DNA from: Cystobacter ferrugineus
GTDB taxonomy: Bacteria; Myxococcota; Myxococcia; Myxococcales; Myxococcaceae
DNA: 64,000 nt
Direction: 5' to 3'
Assembly: GCF_001887355.1 (NCBI RefSeq)
Contig: NZ_MPIN01000013.1
Coordinates: forward strand, 68,409 to 132,408
Shown one piece after another: positions 33,686-43,328 of the stretch (positions are counted from its first letter, which is position 1; each line of letters begins with the position of its first letter). The notes beneath the pieces were generated by a model, which had not been told where the DNA came from, did no database searches, and saw only the letters and a program-made list of their open reading frames with translations. The position numbers were made by a program, and so were the translations under genes.

Positions 33686-36600
33686 TCATTCTCCGGCCTT
33701 CGCCGCCCGCTTCTCCGGCACCACCTGCTCGCCGCGCAGCAGCAGCGCGGCTTCGGACTTCGGCAGGATGCGGAGCTGGAACTGCCGCTGGTACCTGTCA
33801 TCGCGGGAGAAGACTCCCCGGTCCGTCACCAGCAGGAGCGCCGTGGGAACCACGTAGCGTGCCGAGTTGTTGCCGAAGTAATGCACCGCCACCTGGTACG
33901 AGCCGCGTGCGGCCTTGCGCGCATGGTACAGCTCGGGCCCCAGGCCATTCGTGGTGTCCCAGTGCAGCTCTCCACCCAGCCGCGTTCGCATCCGCCGGTA
34001 GGAGCACCGCTCGCCGTTCGGCTCCACCACCCACAGGTCGATGTCCGTCGAGTCCGAGTTCCAGTGCAAGGTGAGCTGATAATCGATGGGCCCCGGCCCC
34101 GCGAGCTTCGCCAGCTCGCGCCGTCGGGTCTCCAGTATCTCCACCTCCGCGCTCGAGAGCCGGGCCTGCTTCGCCAGCGCCATCAGCATCCGGGCATAGT
34201 GGTACGCCGCCACCGTCCGGGTCTCCTCCTCATGCCGGGCCCAGCCCCGCGCCAGGATGATCTCCCAGTCGCGCGCCGCCTCCGCGGGCCGTCCCGCCGC
34301 GTCCAGGGCCAGGGCCTCTTCCAGGAAGGCTTGCGGCTCGAAGGGGCGGTTGAGCCGCACGAGCTCGAAGAGCTCCGTGGCGGCCGTGTACTGGCCGAGC
34401 GCCAGCAGCCCATAACCCACCATCCGCAGGGCCTCGGGGTCCTTCGGCCGCAGCTCCACGGGTGACGCGAGGGCCCGCACCGCGCCCCACGTGTCTCCCG
34501 CGAAGGCCCGCTTGCGAGCCACCGCCTCGTACACCATCACATCGTCCTTGTTCGCCCGCCGCGCCCGCCGGTACTCCAGCTCCGCCTGGAGCCGCTCCTC
34601 GCCTCCCGCGTAGGGCTCGTCCCGCAGGGGTTGGGCCTTCAGCCGCGAGCCGAGCTCCGCCTGCCTCGCGCCCAGCACTCGCAGCACCTCGCGGCCCGAG
34701 TCCGGCACGTCGTCCAGCGCCAGCCCCTCCAACCGTTCGCGCGCCTGGTCCTGTTCGCGCCGCCGCAGTCCCTCCAGCTCGGAGAGGTCCACCTGCTCGT
34801 CACGTACCGCGTAGCGCACGTAGTCTTCCTCCGACTCCAGCACCAGCATGGAGGCGCGCGCATTGGCCAGCCGGTAGTGCTGACTGAGCGCCACCACCAT
34901 CCGGTCCACCCGCGGATCCTCCAGGGCCACCAGCCGGGCCACCCATCCCTCCGCCCAGGCCCGCGGAGCGAAGGCACTGTCCCGGTCTCGTGGCAGCGGC
35001 ACCCGCATCGTCCGCTCCTGGCCGTCCGAGCGCACCACCACCGCCAGCTCCGCGGTGCCCTCGTCCACCAGCCGTCCGGCCACCAGCAACTCCTGTCCCG
35101 GGAAGACGAGATGGGGCCGGCCCGCCACCACCAGGTCCTTCACCTTCGTGCCTCGCACCTCCACCCGTGCCAGCACCGCCGAGGGCGCCCGGTGCGCACG
35201 AGCCGCCGCCGGAACCTCCGAGCCGGAGAGCACGCTCACCACCCGGCCGCCGCTCGCCCGGGCCAGCGCGTCGAAGAGGTCTCTGTTCACCGCCGACTCG
35301 CCAAAGCGGTAGCTCACCCACCGCAAGGTGTCCGAGGCGGGGTGGTGCGAGATGAGCGCGTCCACCTGTCCACGTCCCCAGGTGACGTTGCCGTCCGAGA
35401 GCAGGAAGGCCGTCACCCGGCCACTGCCCGCCGCCGGCTTCAGCCAGTCGCGGCTCGCCCGGTCCAGCTCGCCCATCATCCCATCCACATGTGAAGCGCC
35501 TTCGAGGAAGACCCGCTCCAGCTCGCCCAGGGTCTCCCGGCGCGCCTCGGGCGTATTGCGCCGGAATCCAGGGCCATGCAGCCAGCGCGGCCGCACATCG
35601 AAGAGGAGCACCGCGTACTCGGTGAGGCTGTCGTCCCGCTCCAGCAGTGCGCGCAGCAGGGCGCCCTGCAGGGCCCACGCGTTGCCGTCCTCCGCCGAGA
35701 GCGAGGTGTCCACCACCAGCACCGCCCGCCCGGTGGGCGCGGCCCCCTCGCCCGCGATGAAGCTCGAGGGCATCCGCACCCGCGCGAAGAAGGCCTGCCC
35801 GGCCAACCCCGCGGGGTCCGAGCCCACCAGCACGTCCGCGTCCGGGCGCAAGGGCGCGAGGGCCACCTGCAGCGCCCCATCCCCCGTCAATCGCGGCCAA
35901 TCCCATACCCGCCAGGGCCCCAGGTCCCGCGGGCCACCCGCCGCGGGCAGGACCGTCATCGCGCGTGCGTGCCTCGGGTCCACGTGGACGCGCGCCGACA
36001 CCTGGAGCGAGCGGCCCGCGTCGGGCGGCAGGGGCCACGTGTAGCGCAGGTGCTGACCATCGAAGAGGAGCGTCTGCTCGTAGGCGAGCACCACGCGCTT
36101 GAGGGACTTCGGGGGCAGGGGAAAGACGCGCGCACTGAAGGTGGAGGCTCCCGCCCACTCCAGGAGCGCCGGGTCCACGTTGTGCCGCACCACGTCCTCG
36201 TACACCTCGCGGGCGCGCTTGTGCTCGACGACCCGGGCTTCCTGCGGCTGGCCCCACGAGTGCTTCGCGTTCCCAGGGCTCGGCGGGGCCGCTGCCACCA
36301 ACTCCTCCGCCCTGCCCGAGTCCCCCAGCGGGGGCAACAGCTCCGCCGACTGGAAGAGCGAGGGCGAGTCCACCGCCACCGCCCCCGAGTACAGCGCGAA
36401 GCCCGCCACCGTCGCCCCACCCGGCAGCGGGTAATAGAAGGTGCCCTCCAGGGAGCGGGAGGTGTCGTTCTCGAAGAGGTAGTCCACGACCGTGCGTGCG
36501 CGAGCTCCCTGGATGTACGTCACCACGCGCACCGCGCGGGCCTTCAGCGGCTGGTAGCGGCCCTGCTCGTCCTGCACCAGCACCTTGGCCACGCGGGGTG

Positions 36601-37210
36601 CGGACTCCACCTTGGGCAGCAACGGCCGGGGCGCTTGGGGCTCGCCGGGCTTCGTCTGTCCGGAGGGCTCTTCCTCCTTCGCCTCTTCTTCGGCCGCTTC
36701 CCACTCGGACGCGGGAGCGGGCATCAACGGTGCTCCCGCTGACTCGGAGGCGTCTTCCGCCACGCCACCCAGCACGCCCCCCACCACGCCTCCGATGACG
36801 CCCCCCACCACGCCGCCCTCGACGCGATCCTCGCGCGTCCGGTCCCGCTCCTCCCACCGCCGGACCAGCGCCTCGGGAATGGGCTTCGGGTCGGCGACGG
36901 CATCACGCAGCGCCGCGATGTCCACCTTCCCCGTGTCGGGGAGCCCCGGGGCGGTGGTGGGCGCGATGAGGCCCGCCTCGGCGAAGGAAGCGGGGACATT
37001 CGCGGGCACCGGGAGCGGAGGGTTGCCGGAGGGGAGGGGCTCGGGTTCTGGAAGGGGAGGGGGTTCCGGGACGGGCCGAGGCGGCTGGGCCTGGGGCGCG
37101 GGCGAGGCCGTGTCTTCGGGAGCGGGTGGCGTCGTGGCACCACGCATGCAGCTCACGGACGCGAGGGCCACCAACAGGAGACCAGGGAGGAAGGCGCGCG
37201 GAAGGGACAT
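33686..37210 (-). CDS. VIT/vWA-domain lipoprotein with TPR and DUF2135
   Basis: A 1174-aa exported protein. The N-terminal signal peptide ends [11 protein letters not shown] (probable lipoprotein Cys21). Next come a Pro-rich stretch (~27-72) and a helical piece, then a tandem [14 protein letters not shown] element (132-149). A VIT domain follows (~205-410; [20 protein letters not shown]), then a von Willebrand A domain (~490-680; [13 protein letters not shown] with a DxSxS-like site, [13 protein letters not shown]). TPR-like helices (~900-1050) lead to a C-terminal DUF2135/YfaP domain ([22 protein letters not shown]). The family is envelope-anchored; an adhesion or stress-assembly role is possible. 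Not in an operon. Confidence 0.85.
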   Translation of the reverse strand: MSLPRAFLPGLLLVALASVSCMRGATTPPAPEDTASPAPQAQPPRPVPEPPPLPEPEPLPSGNPPLPVPANVPASFAEAGLIAPTTAPGLPDTGKVDIAALRDAVADPKPIPEALVRRWEERDRTREDRVEGGVVGGVIGGVVGGVLGGVAEDASESAGAPLMPAPASEWEAAEEEAKEEEPSGQTKPGEPQAPRPLLPKVESAPRVAKVLVQDEQGRYQPLKARAVRVVTYIQGARARTVVDYLFENDTSRSLEGTFYYPLPGGATVAGFALYSGAVAVDSPSLFQSAELLPPLGDSGRAEELVAAAPPSPGNAKHSWGQPQEARVVEHKRAREVYEDVVRHNVDPALLEWAGASTFSARVFPLPPKSLKRVVLAYEQTLLFDGQHLRYTWPLPPDAGRSLQVSARVHVDPRHARAMTVLPAAGGPRDLGPWRVWDWPRLTGDGALQVALAPLRPDADVLVGSDPAGLAGQAFFARVRMPSSFIAGEGAAPTGRAVLVVDTSLSAEDGNAWALQGALLRALLERDDSLTEYAVLLFDVRPRWLHGPGFRRNTPEARRETLGELERVFLEGASHVDGMMGELDRASRDWLKPAAGSGRVTAFLLSDGNVTWGRGQVDALISHHPASDTLRWVSYRFGESAVNRDLFDALARASGGRVVSVLSGSEVPAAARAHRAPSAVLARVEVRGTKVKDLVVAGRPHLVFPGQELLVAGRLVDEGTAELAVVVRSDGQERTMRVPLPRDRDSAFAPRAWAEGWVARLVALEDPRVDRMVVALSQHYRLANARASMLVLESEEDYVRYAVRDEQVDLSELEGLRRREQDQARERLEGLALDDVPDSGREVLRVLGARQAELGSRLKAQPLRDEPYAGGEERLQAELEYRRARRANKDDVMVYEAVARKRAFAGDTWGAVRALASPVELRPKDPEALRMVGYGLLALGQYTAATELFELVRLNRPFEPQAFLEEALALDAAGRPAEAARDWEIILARGWARHEEETRTVAAYHYARMLMALAKQARLSSAEVEILETRRRELAKLAGPGPIDYQLTLHWNSDSTDIDLWVVEPNGERCSYRRMRTRLGGELHWDTTNGLGPELYHARKAARGSYQVAVHYFGNNSARYVVPTALLLVTDRGVFSRDDRYQRQFQLRILPKSEAALLLRGEQVVPEKRAAKAGE

Positions 37211-37361
37211 GTGAGCGGAAGCAAATCATTTTCATCCCCGCCTGGGTGTCATGGTTGAGTCATGCGGGTTCCCTGTTCGCGTCACGGCCCTCTTCGTACC
37301 GTTCTGGGGGACGATAGGATGGGGCTGGGCCGCTGCGCGCTCACCGGAGTTCAGGACGACC

Positions 37362-37877
37362 ATGCTCGACACGACGCTCTCCGCATTGGCGGAGTTTCCC
37401 TCGCAGTTGGAACAGTTCTATCACGCGTTTCCGCGCGAACTGACGCGCTGGATACCCGATTCCTGGGAGGGTTGTCCTAGCGAGAACCTGACGGCCCTGG
37501 AGCAGATCTGCCACGTGCGCGACATCGAACTCGAGGGCTATCACGTGCGCTTCGGCCGACTGTTGAAAGAGACCGGGCCGGTGCTGGCCTCGCTGGATAC
37601 CTACGCCCTGGTCAAGGAGCGCGACTATGCCGCCGCGGAACCCTCGGCCGTATTCGCCACGTTCCGCGCGGCGCGCCGAGCGACGGTGGAGATGCTCAGG
37701 CCGTTGAGCGACGAGCAACTCGCCCGCGCGGGAACGTTCGAGGGCTATGGCCCGGTGACGGTGCGCGGGTTGATCCACTACCTTTGCAGCCACGACCAAC
37801 AGCATCTCGCGGGACTGCAGTGGCTCATGGGCAAGGCGGAATCGGCGCGTCCCCCCGCGCGGTTCACGCCTGCCTAG
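37362..37877 (+). CDS. DinB-superfamily metalloprotein
   Basis: A 171-aa four-helix protein with the DinB metal triad: His51 (EQICHVRDIE), His144 and His148 (LCSHDQQHLAGLQWLM). ATG 37362 fits the family length. Members include mycothiol/bacillithiol-type S-transferases, maleylpyruvate isomerase-like proteins and many of unknown function. No thiol or detoxification gene is adjacent to refine the call. It is convergent with the Cys-rich lipoprotein gene. Confidence 0.85.
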   Translation: MLDTTLSALAEFPSQLEQFYHAFPRELTRWIPDSWEGCPSENLTALEQICHVRDIELEGYHVRFGRLLKETGPVLASLDTYALVKERDYAAAEPSAVFATFRAARRATVEMLRPLSDEQLARAGTFEGYGPVTVRGLIHYLCSHDQQHLAGLQWLMGKAESARPPARFTPA

Positions 37878-37930
37878 GTAATCGAGACGTAGAGGAGGGA
37901 AGGGGGACGTGTTGAGGGAGGAGAGCTGAA

Positions 37931-37971
37931 GCAGGGATACGGCCCTGCCGCGACCGCTCCCGCCCCGGTCG
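37931..37971. terminator. Two hairpins between convergent genes
   Basis: GCAGGG-ATACGG-CCCTGC (37931-37948) is followed by CGACCG...CGGTCG (37951-37971), both perfect 6-bp stems, in the gap between the DinB stop and the convergent lipoprotein gene. A bidirectional terminator is likely. Confidence 0.5.
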
Positions 37972-38003
37972 TGTGGGGAGGGAGCCCTCGCGAAGAGGTG
38001 TGC

Positions 38004-38390
38004 TCAGCAGGTCCAGTTGCAGGTGGTCCCGCCGTTGACCGCGTTGCAGCGGTCGGCGGAGATCGCGTACGGATTGCAGTAGTCCCAGTTCACCGCGCTG
38101 CCGCTCTTGGGCTGGCAGCACGTCACCGGGCAGTTGGCATTGTTCCACTGGCACGCCCCGCCGCTCCACACCTGGTTGCAGCGTCCCGGCGAGTACGCCA
38201 CCGAGTCGCAGAACGCCTCCGTGTACCCGGAGTTCGGAATGGCGGAACAACACTCGGGGTATGTGGTCAGCGCGGCCGTGTCCGTCCCCAGCGACTCCGT
38301 GCCCGGGTCCGCGGCCTCGCTCTCCGCCGGACCACAGCCCGCCGCCAGCACCAGCGTCAGCACTCCCGCCACCAGCGTCAGCTTCTTCAT
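38004..38390 (-). CDS. Cys-rich lipoprotein with duplicated six-cysteine module
   Basis: A 128-aa lipoprotein: signal peptide with lipobox LAAGC (Cys19), then a ~27-residue Asp/Glu/Thr-rich spacer, then two copies of a Cys motif with nearly the same spacing. Copy 1: C47-C48, 12 residues, C61, 9, C71, 8, C80, then C87. Copy 2: C91-C92, 12, C105, 9, C115, 8, C124, then C128. Each has six cysteines and shares patterns such as ...DRCN or GRCN. This could be a small disulfide domain at the cell surface, duplicated within the protein. I do not recognise the family. It precedes a glucuronan-lyase-like gene on the same strand. Confidence 0.72.
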   Translation of the reverse strand: MKKLTLVAGVLTLVLAAGCGPAESEAADPGTESLGTDTAALTTYPECCSAIPNSGYTEAFCDSVAYSPGRCNQVWSGGACQWNNANCPVTCCQPKSGSAVNWDYCNPYAISADRCNAVNGGTTCNWTC

Positions 38391-38573
38391 CCCGACTCTC
38401 CTTTGTGGGTGGGTTTACCCGGAGAGCCTGGAATGGCTGGTGGTTTCAGGTCAAGCGGCTTTTCACTCGGGGTGTGGGTGTCTCTCCCCCTCGGAAGGTT
38501 CCCGAGAGCGTGGCGCCCACGCCATCCGGCCCCGCCATGACCGCCTCGAGCTGCCGCCCGGGACGTCCCCTCA

Positions 38574-39338
38574 TCACTGATCGGGGTCGGCGTCGGCGAA
38601 GGTCGTGCCCGCGCCAATCTCGTCGAACCAGATGCTGCGCGTCCCCTGGCTGCCCTGCATGTACCCATTGTCGTGCCAGCCGTTGGCGTAGAGGCCGACG
38701 CGGAACTGGAAGTACCGGTCGTCGGACACGGTGGTGCTCAGGTTGTACTGCTCGAGGACCTTCTGGCCATCGAACCAGAGCTTGTAGAAACCCGTGCCGT
38801 CGCTCGCCCACTTCGCCTGGATGACGATCTTGTGCCACACCCCGGCGGTGACGGTGGCGAGGTTGCCGAACGTGACGGTCTTCTGACTGCAGACCGAGCC
38901 CTGCTTGACGCGCGTGAAGAGCTGGTTGCCCGAGAGCCAGATCATGCTGGACGGCATGTAGTCATCGCAGCCGGTGTTGGAGAAATCCGCGATGAACTGG
39001 GCGAGGTTGAACGACTGGGGTTGGAACTGCCAGTCCTGCTGCAGGCGGAACGCGAAACCGTAGAAGCCGGTGTCGCCGCGGCGGTACACGTTGTTCTTCA
39101 CGACCTCCGAATGGTAGCGGCCGCTGTACGAGGAATCGTAGATCTGGGTCACCTTGATGGCGGTCGGGCCCGAATAGGTGACATTCGTCACCTCGTTGAC
39201 AGAACCCTTGTGCTCCCTGTTGATGGAGTTCCAGCCAGAGAGGGTGCCGGTGTTGTGGAAGAGTTCTTCGGCCCGCGCCATCGAGGAAAGCGAGAGCAGG
39301 GCAACGCCGACAGTCATTCCGATGTTTTTGATTTTCAT
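38574..39338 (-). CDS. Secreted glucuronan/heparin-lyase-like polysaccharide lyase
   Basis: A 254-aa exported protein: signal peptide to about Ala23 (LLSLSSMARA), then a jelly-roll lyase domain with ELFHNTGTLSGWNSIN, GRYHSEVV, DTGFYGFAFRLQQDW, FIADFSNTGCDDY, FTRVKQGSVCSQ and GLYANGWHDNGYM. It resembles the heparin-lyase-I-like family and, as I remember them, fungal glucuronan lyases (PL20). It should cleave uronic-acid polysaccharides by beta elimination outside the cell, with a His/Tyr pair not assigned here. Resemblance to fungal enzymes would suggest transfer; not testable without a search. The Cys-rich lipoprotein gene follows on the same strand with 183 bp between. Confidence 0.78.
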   Translation of the reverse strand: MKIKNIGMTVGVALLSLSSMARAEELFHNTGTLSGWNSINREHKGSVNEVTNVTYSGPTAIKVTQIYDSSYSGRYHSEVVKNNVYRRGDTGFYGFAFRLQQDWQFQPQSFNLAQFIADFSNTGCDDYMPSSMIWLSGNQLFTRVKQGSVCSQKTVTFGNLATVTAGVWHKIVIQAKWASDGTGFYKLWFDGQKVLEQYNLSTTVSDDRYFQFRVGLYANGWHDNGYMQGSQGTRSIWFDEIGAGTTFADADPDQ

Positions 39339-39497
39339 TGAACTCGGGGGATGTGTGGATGGAGGGGTAAGGCGGGTCCCTGTCGCGGCCGGGACATGCC
39401 CCGCATCACCACCAGGGACTCGAGCAAGCTAACGGACAAACGTTTAACCCGGTATCCCCATTTAGAGGGAGTTCCTTAGATGTCTCGTGTCACCTGC

Positions 39498-40400
39498 TCA
39501 GCGGCGTGGGAGGATGTCTCGGGCCATGTCGATGAACGCGCGCAGCGGGCGGGAGGCTCGCGTCCGGTTGGGGAAGTACAGGAAGAGGCCCGGCACGATG
39601 GGCGCCCAATCTTCCAGCACGGGCCGCAGCGCACCGGTGCGCAGCCAAGGAGCGGCTTGGTGCTCAGCCACGTAGGCGAGGCCCAGGCCCGCGGCGGCCA
39701 TGCTCAGCACCAGCGGCGCGTGGTCCGAGGTGAGCGGCCCCTTTACCGGCACGCTGAGCTCCCGCCGCCCCTGCTCGAATTCCCAGTGGTATGGCAGCCC
39801 CGTCGAGGGCGAGCGGTAACCCAGGCAGGCGTGGTGGGCCAGGTCCTTCGGCCGCCGCGGAGTCCCGTGCCGCTCGAGGTACGAGGGGGCCCCCACGACG
39901 AGGAACCGGATGGCGGGCGTGAGGCGCACCTGGACCATGTCACGCTCCACCGCCTCCGACAGACGAATGCCCGCGTCGAAGCCTTCCTCGACGATGTTGA
40001 CGAACCGGTCCTGCACGGACACGTCGACGTGGACGTGCGGATGGAGCTCGAGGAACTTCGCCAACACGGGATCGATCACGAGCGGCAGCGAGAACGCGGG
40101 CACCGACAGGCGAAGCGAGCCCGTGAGCTGCGTGGTGTCGGCGGACAGGTGCTCGAGCGCCGCCAGCGCTGATTGGAGACCCGGCGCGGCGTCTTCCATG
40201 AGCCGGCGCCCGGCCTCGGTGAGCGACACGCTGCGCGTGGTGCGGGCGAGCAGCGCTCGTCCCAGCTTCTCCTCCAACTGGCGGACGGCCTGGCTCACCG
40301 CGGAGGAGGAGACCCCGAGCTCCTTCGCGGCCTGGGTGAAGCTGCGGCGCCGGGCGACGGTGACGAACACGGACAGGGCATTGAGGGGGGTGAGGGCCAT
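39498..40400 (-). CDS. LysR-family transcriptional regulator
   Basis: A 300-aa LysR protein: winged-helix N-terminus (NALSVFVTVARRRSFTQAAK, SSSAVSQAVRQLEEKLG), then the substrate-binding domain (LRLSVPAF, VEEGFDAGIRLSEAV). It is divergent from an aldo/keto reductase gene and two 10-bp direct repeats sit right at its start, so it most likely regulates that gene and itself. The effector is unknown. Confidence 0.9.
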   Translation of the reverse strand: MALTPLNALSVFVTVARRRSFTQAAKELGVSSSAVSQAVRQLEEKLGRALLARTTRSVSLTEAGRRLMEDAAPGLQSALAALEHLSADTTQLTGSLRLSVPAFSLPLVIDPVLAKFLELHPHVHVDVSVQDRFVNIVEEGFDAGIRLSEAVERDMVQVRLTPAIRFLVVGAPSYLERHGTPRRPKDLAHHACLGYRSPSTGLPYHWEFEQGRRELSVPVKGPLTSDHAPLVLSMAAAGLGLAYVAEHQAAPWLRTGALRPVLEDWAPIVPGLFLYFPNRTRASRPLRAFIDMARDILPRR

Positions 40401-40420
40401 TTCTAAGAGATTCTAAAGAG
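40401..40420. promoter_or_regulatory. Tandem 10-bp repeat at the lysR start
   Basis: TTCTAAGAGA directly followed by TTCTAAAGAG (8 of 10 identical) begins one base from the lysR start codon, in the lysR/aldo-keto-reductase divergent region. Direct helical-turn spacing suggests regulator contact, possibly autoregulation; not a classic LysR inverted repeat. Confidence 0.35.
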
Positions 40421-40491
40421 TGTGTGCGGATTTCGCGTCTTCATTCCGTGGCCCCGGGAAGGCAGGTTGTAGCCATCCACAGGGGAGACAC

Positions 40492-41613
40492 ATGACGACG
40501 ACGCCTCGAATCGACTCGCTGGCGCAGTACCACCTGCTGGGCCGCAGCGGCCTGCGCGTGAGCCCGCTGTGCCTGGGCACCATGACCTTCGGCACCGAGT
40601 GGGGCTGGGGCAGCCCGAAGGAAACCGCCCACCGCATCCTGGCGCGCTACCTGGAGGCGGGCGGTAACTTCCTGGACACGGCGGACGGCTACACGGGCGG
40701 CACCAGCGAGCAGCTCATCGGCGAGTACTTCGCGCAACACGGCGGGCGGGACGGCGTGGTCATCGCGACGAAGTTCACCATCAACACCTCGCCGGGGGAC
40801 CCCAACGCGGGCGGCAATGGCCGCAAGAACATCTACCGCGCGCTGGAGGGCTCGCTGCGGCGGCTGAAGACGGACTACGTGGACCTCTACTGGCTGCATG
40901 CGTGGGACGGCCTCACGCCCGTGGAGGAGGTGATGCACACGCTCACCGGCCTCGTGCGCGAGGGCAAGATCCGCTACATCGGCCTGTCCGACGTGCCAGC
41001 CTGGTACTTCGCGCGCGCGCAGACGCTCGCGGAGCGCGAGGGCCTGGAGCGCATCGCGGCGCTGCAACTGGAGTACTCGCTCGTCGAGCGCAACATCGAG
41101 CGCGAGCACATCCCCGCGGCCCTGGCGCTCGGAGCGGCCATCACTCCCTGGAGCCCCCTGGCGTCGGGGCTGCTGTCGGGCAAGTACACGCGCGAGGGCG
41201 TAGGGGTGAAGGGGGACGGCCGGCTCCCCTCCATCTCCACCTCCGGCAACCCGGGGTTCCTCAAGCTCTTCACCGAGCGCAACTGGGGCATCGTCGACGC
41301 GCTCAAGGACGTGGCCCGCCAGTTGGATCGGCCTCCGGCCCAGGTGGCGCTCGCGTGGGTGACGCGCCGGCCCGGTGTGGCGTCCACCATCATCGGCGCG
41401 ACGCGGCTGGAGCAGCTCGAGGCCAACCTGCGCGCCCTCGACGTGGAGATTCCGGCCCCGCTCGCCGAGCGCCTGGAGGCCGCCAGCCGCCCCGAGCTCG
41501 TCCACCCGTACCACTTCTTCGAGGAGGCCTTCTTCACCGGCGGCATGTTCACGGGAGGCACGACGGTCCGGTCCGAGCCCACGTGGTTCCGGCCGAGCCC
41601 GGGCCGCCGGTAG
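40492..41613 (+). CDS. Aldo/keto reductase
   Basis: A 373-aa AKR with the catalytic tetrad in place: Asp62 and Tyr67 (NFLDTADGY), Lys94 (VIATKF) and His136 (LYWLHAWD), plus the NADPH end GATRLEQLEANL. ATG 40492 has AGGGGAG upstream. It reduces aldehydes or ketones with NADPH; the substrate is unknown. Divergent from LysR, its probable regulator. Confidence 0.91.
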   Translation: MTTTPRIDSLAQYHLLGRSGLRVSPLCLGTMTFGTEWGWGSPKETAHRILARYLEAGGNFLDTADGYTGGTSEQLIGEYFAQHGGRDGVVIATKFTINTSPGDPNAGGNGRKNIYRALEGSLRRLKTDYVDLYWLHAWDGLTPVEEVMHTLTGLVREGKIRYIGLSDVPAWYFARAQTLAEREGLERIAALQLEYSLVERNIEREHIPAALALGAAITPWSPLASGLLSGKYTREGVGVKGDGRLPSISTSGNPGFLKLFTERNWGIVDALKDVARQLDRPPAQVALAWVTRRPGVASTIIGATRLEQLEANLRALDVEIPAPLAERLEAASRPELVHPYHFFEEAFFTGGMFTGGTTVRSEPTWFRPSPGRR

Positions 41614-41671
41614 ACCCACGCCGTGAACCAGGCCGGGCAAAGCGCACGGGTGCTCGTTAGGCAAGAGAACC

Positions 41672-42310
41672 GTGCGGGACTCCGACGCCACACCCATCCG
41701 CCTCACCCTGGTCGCCGAGGACCCGCTCGCTCGGGGTGCGCTCTCCCGCGCCCTCTCGGAGCAGGGGAGTGACCTCGTGGTCACGGCGTCCGGGACCCTG
41801 GCGGAGGTGGAGTCCTCGAGTCCCGAGGCCGCTCCCGACGTCGTGCTGTGGGACGTGGGCCTGCACCCGGCCGGGTCCGGAGGGCAGCTCGAGGCCCCGG
41901 ACCTGGGGGCGCCCGTGCTCGCGCTCGTGCCCGATGAGGCCGCGGGAGAAGGCGCGCTCTCCGCGGGGGCCCGGGGGTTGCTCTTCCGGGACGTGGCTCC
42001 CGCTCCGCTGCTCGCCGCGCTCCGGGCCGTGGCTCGAGGACTCACCGTGTTCGACCCGGCCCTCGCCGCGCTGCGAGCCACACCGCGTGCCTCGGCGCCC
42101 TCCTCGACGCCCGAGGGCCTGACCCCCCGGGAGCGCGAGGTGCTCACGCTGCTCGCCGAGGGCCTGTCCAACAAGGCCATCGCCGAACGGCTCGACATCA
42201 GCGAGCACACCGCGAAGTTCCATGTGAACGCGGTGCTCGCCAAGCTCGGCGTGCAGCGGCGAACCGAGGCCGTCGTCCGGGCGGCGCGCCTGGGGCTCGT
42301 GACGATCTGA
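41672..42310 (+). CDS. NarL-type response regulator
   Basis: A 212-aa protein with a receiver-like domain and a LuxR-type DNA-binding domain (LTPREREVLTLLAEGLSNKAIAERL, EHTAKFHVNAVLAKLG). Asp61 in VVLWDVGL is the likely phosphorylation site; the acidic pair ED is at residues 16-17. The receiver is shortened and contains Gly/Ala-rich stretches, so phosphorylation may be weak. GTG 41672 is the start. There is no kinase gene next to it; a histidine kinase with a NarX-type core lies 3.6 kb away on the other strand. The protease genes downstream are possible targets. Confidence 0.82.
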   Translation: MRDSDATPIRLTLVAEDPLARGALSRALSEQGSDLVVTASGTLAEVESSSPEAAPDVVLWDVGLHPAGSGGQLEAPDLGAPVLALVPDEAAGEGALSAGARGLLFRDVAPAPLLAALRAVARGLTVFDPALAALRATPRASAPSSTPEGLTPREREVLTLLAEGLSNKAIAERLDISEHTAKFHVNAVLAKLGVQRRTEAVVRAARLGLVTI

Positions 42311-42416
42311 CCGGAAGGAGAGGGGGACTACCCATTCGGCCAGGTCGAGGCCCATCCGTCTCGCCGATGTGCCGCGCGGGCGAGGTCTTTAGCTTTCGAG
42401 CGAAAGGAATCGCTCC

Positions 42417-43313
42417 ATGTCCGCCGATCTCAGCGCCTTCTCCGAGTCCCTCGCCTCCCTCGTCGAGCGCATCGCCCCCGGCATCGTCCGGGTCGAGGCC
42501 CGTCGCCGCCACGGTGCCACCGGCATCGTCTGGGACGCGGAGGGACACATCCTCACCACCCACCATGCCATCGAGCAGGAGGGCTCCATCACCGTGGGCC
42601 TCGCCGATGGCCGCACCGTCCCAGCCGAGCTCGTCGGGAGGGATCCGTCCACGGATCTCGCCCTGCTCAAGGCGGACGCCTCCGGACTCACGCCGCTGGC
42701 GCCCGGGCCGCTCGAGGGCCTCAAGGTGGGTCACCTGGTGCTCGCCCTGGGCCGTCCCGGCCGCACCGCGCGCGCGACGCTGGGCATCGTCAGCGCGTTG
42801 GGCGAGAGCTGGCGTACCTACGCGGGAGGCCGCATCGACCGCTATCTGGAGACGGACGCGGACCTGCCTCCCGGCTTCTCCGGAGGGGCGCTGGTGGATA
42901 CCCGGGGGCGCGTCCTCGGCATGCCGACGGCGGCCTTGTCGCGCACGGCGGCGGTCGTCATCCCCGGGGAGACGCTCGGCCGGGTCGCCCAGGCGTTGAG
43001 GCAGCACGGAGGCATCCGCCGGGGCTACCTCGGCGTGGGCGCGCACCCCGTGCGACTGCCCCAGGTCCTCTGGGAGCGCGCGGGCGGAGAGCACGGGCTC
43101 ATCTTCCTCACCGTCGAGCCCGGGGGCCCCGCCGACAAGGCCGGGCTGATGATGGGGGACGTGCTGGTGAGTCTCGGAGGCCAGCCGTTGGGGAGCCTCG
43201 AGGAGCTGCTCGGCTACCTCGGCGACGAGAAGGTGGGCACACAGGTGCAGGCGAGGGTCCTGCGCGCGGGTGAGGTGCGCGAGGTGCCCCTCACGCTTGG
43301 CAAGCGTTCGTGA
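42417..43313 (+). CDS. Trypsin-like serine protease with PDZ-like C-terminus, cytoplasmic
   Basis: A 298-aa S1C/HtrA-like protein without signal peptide. The triad is His50 (LTTHHAIEQ), Asp80 (PSTDLALL) and Ser155 (PPGFSGGAL; the usual N of GNSGG is F here). A PDZ-like region (~200-290) has GLMMGDVLVSLGG. ATG 42417 follows AAAGGAAT. The oxyanion loop change (GFSGG) may alter activity or make it a binding protein. Tandem with a second protease 15 bp on. Confidence 0.85.
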   Translation: MSADLSAFSESLASLVERIAPGIVRVEARRRHGATGIVWDAEGHILTTHHAIEQEGSITVGLADGRTVPAELVGRDPSTDLALLKADASGLTPLAPGPLEGLKVGHLVLALGRPGRTARATLGIVSALGESWRTYAGGRIDRYLETDADLPPGFSGGALVDTRGRVLGMPTAALSRTAAVVIPGETLGRVAQALRQHGGIRRGYLGVGAHPVRLPQVLWERAGGEHGLIFLTVEPGGPADKAGLMMGDVLVSLGGQPLGSLEELLGYLGDEKVGTQVQARVLRAGEVREVPLTLGKRS

Positions 43314-43328
43314 AGGGAGAGTGAAGCC

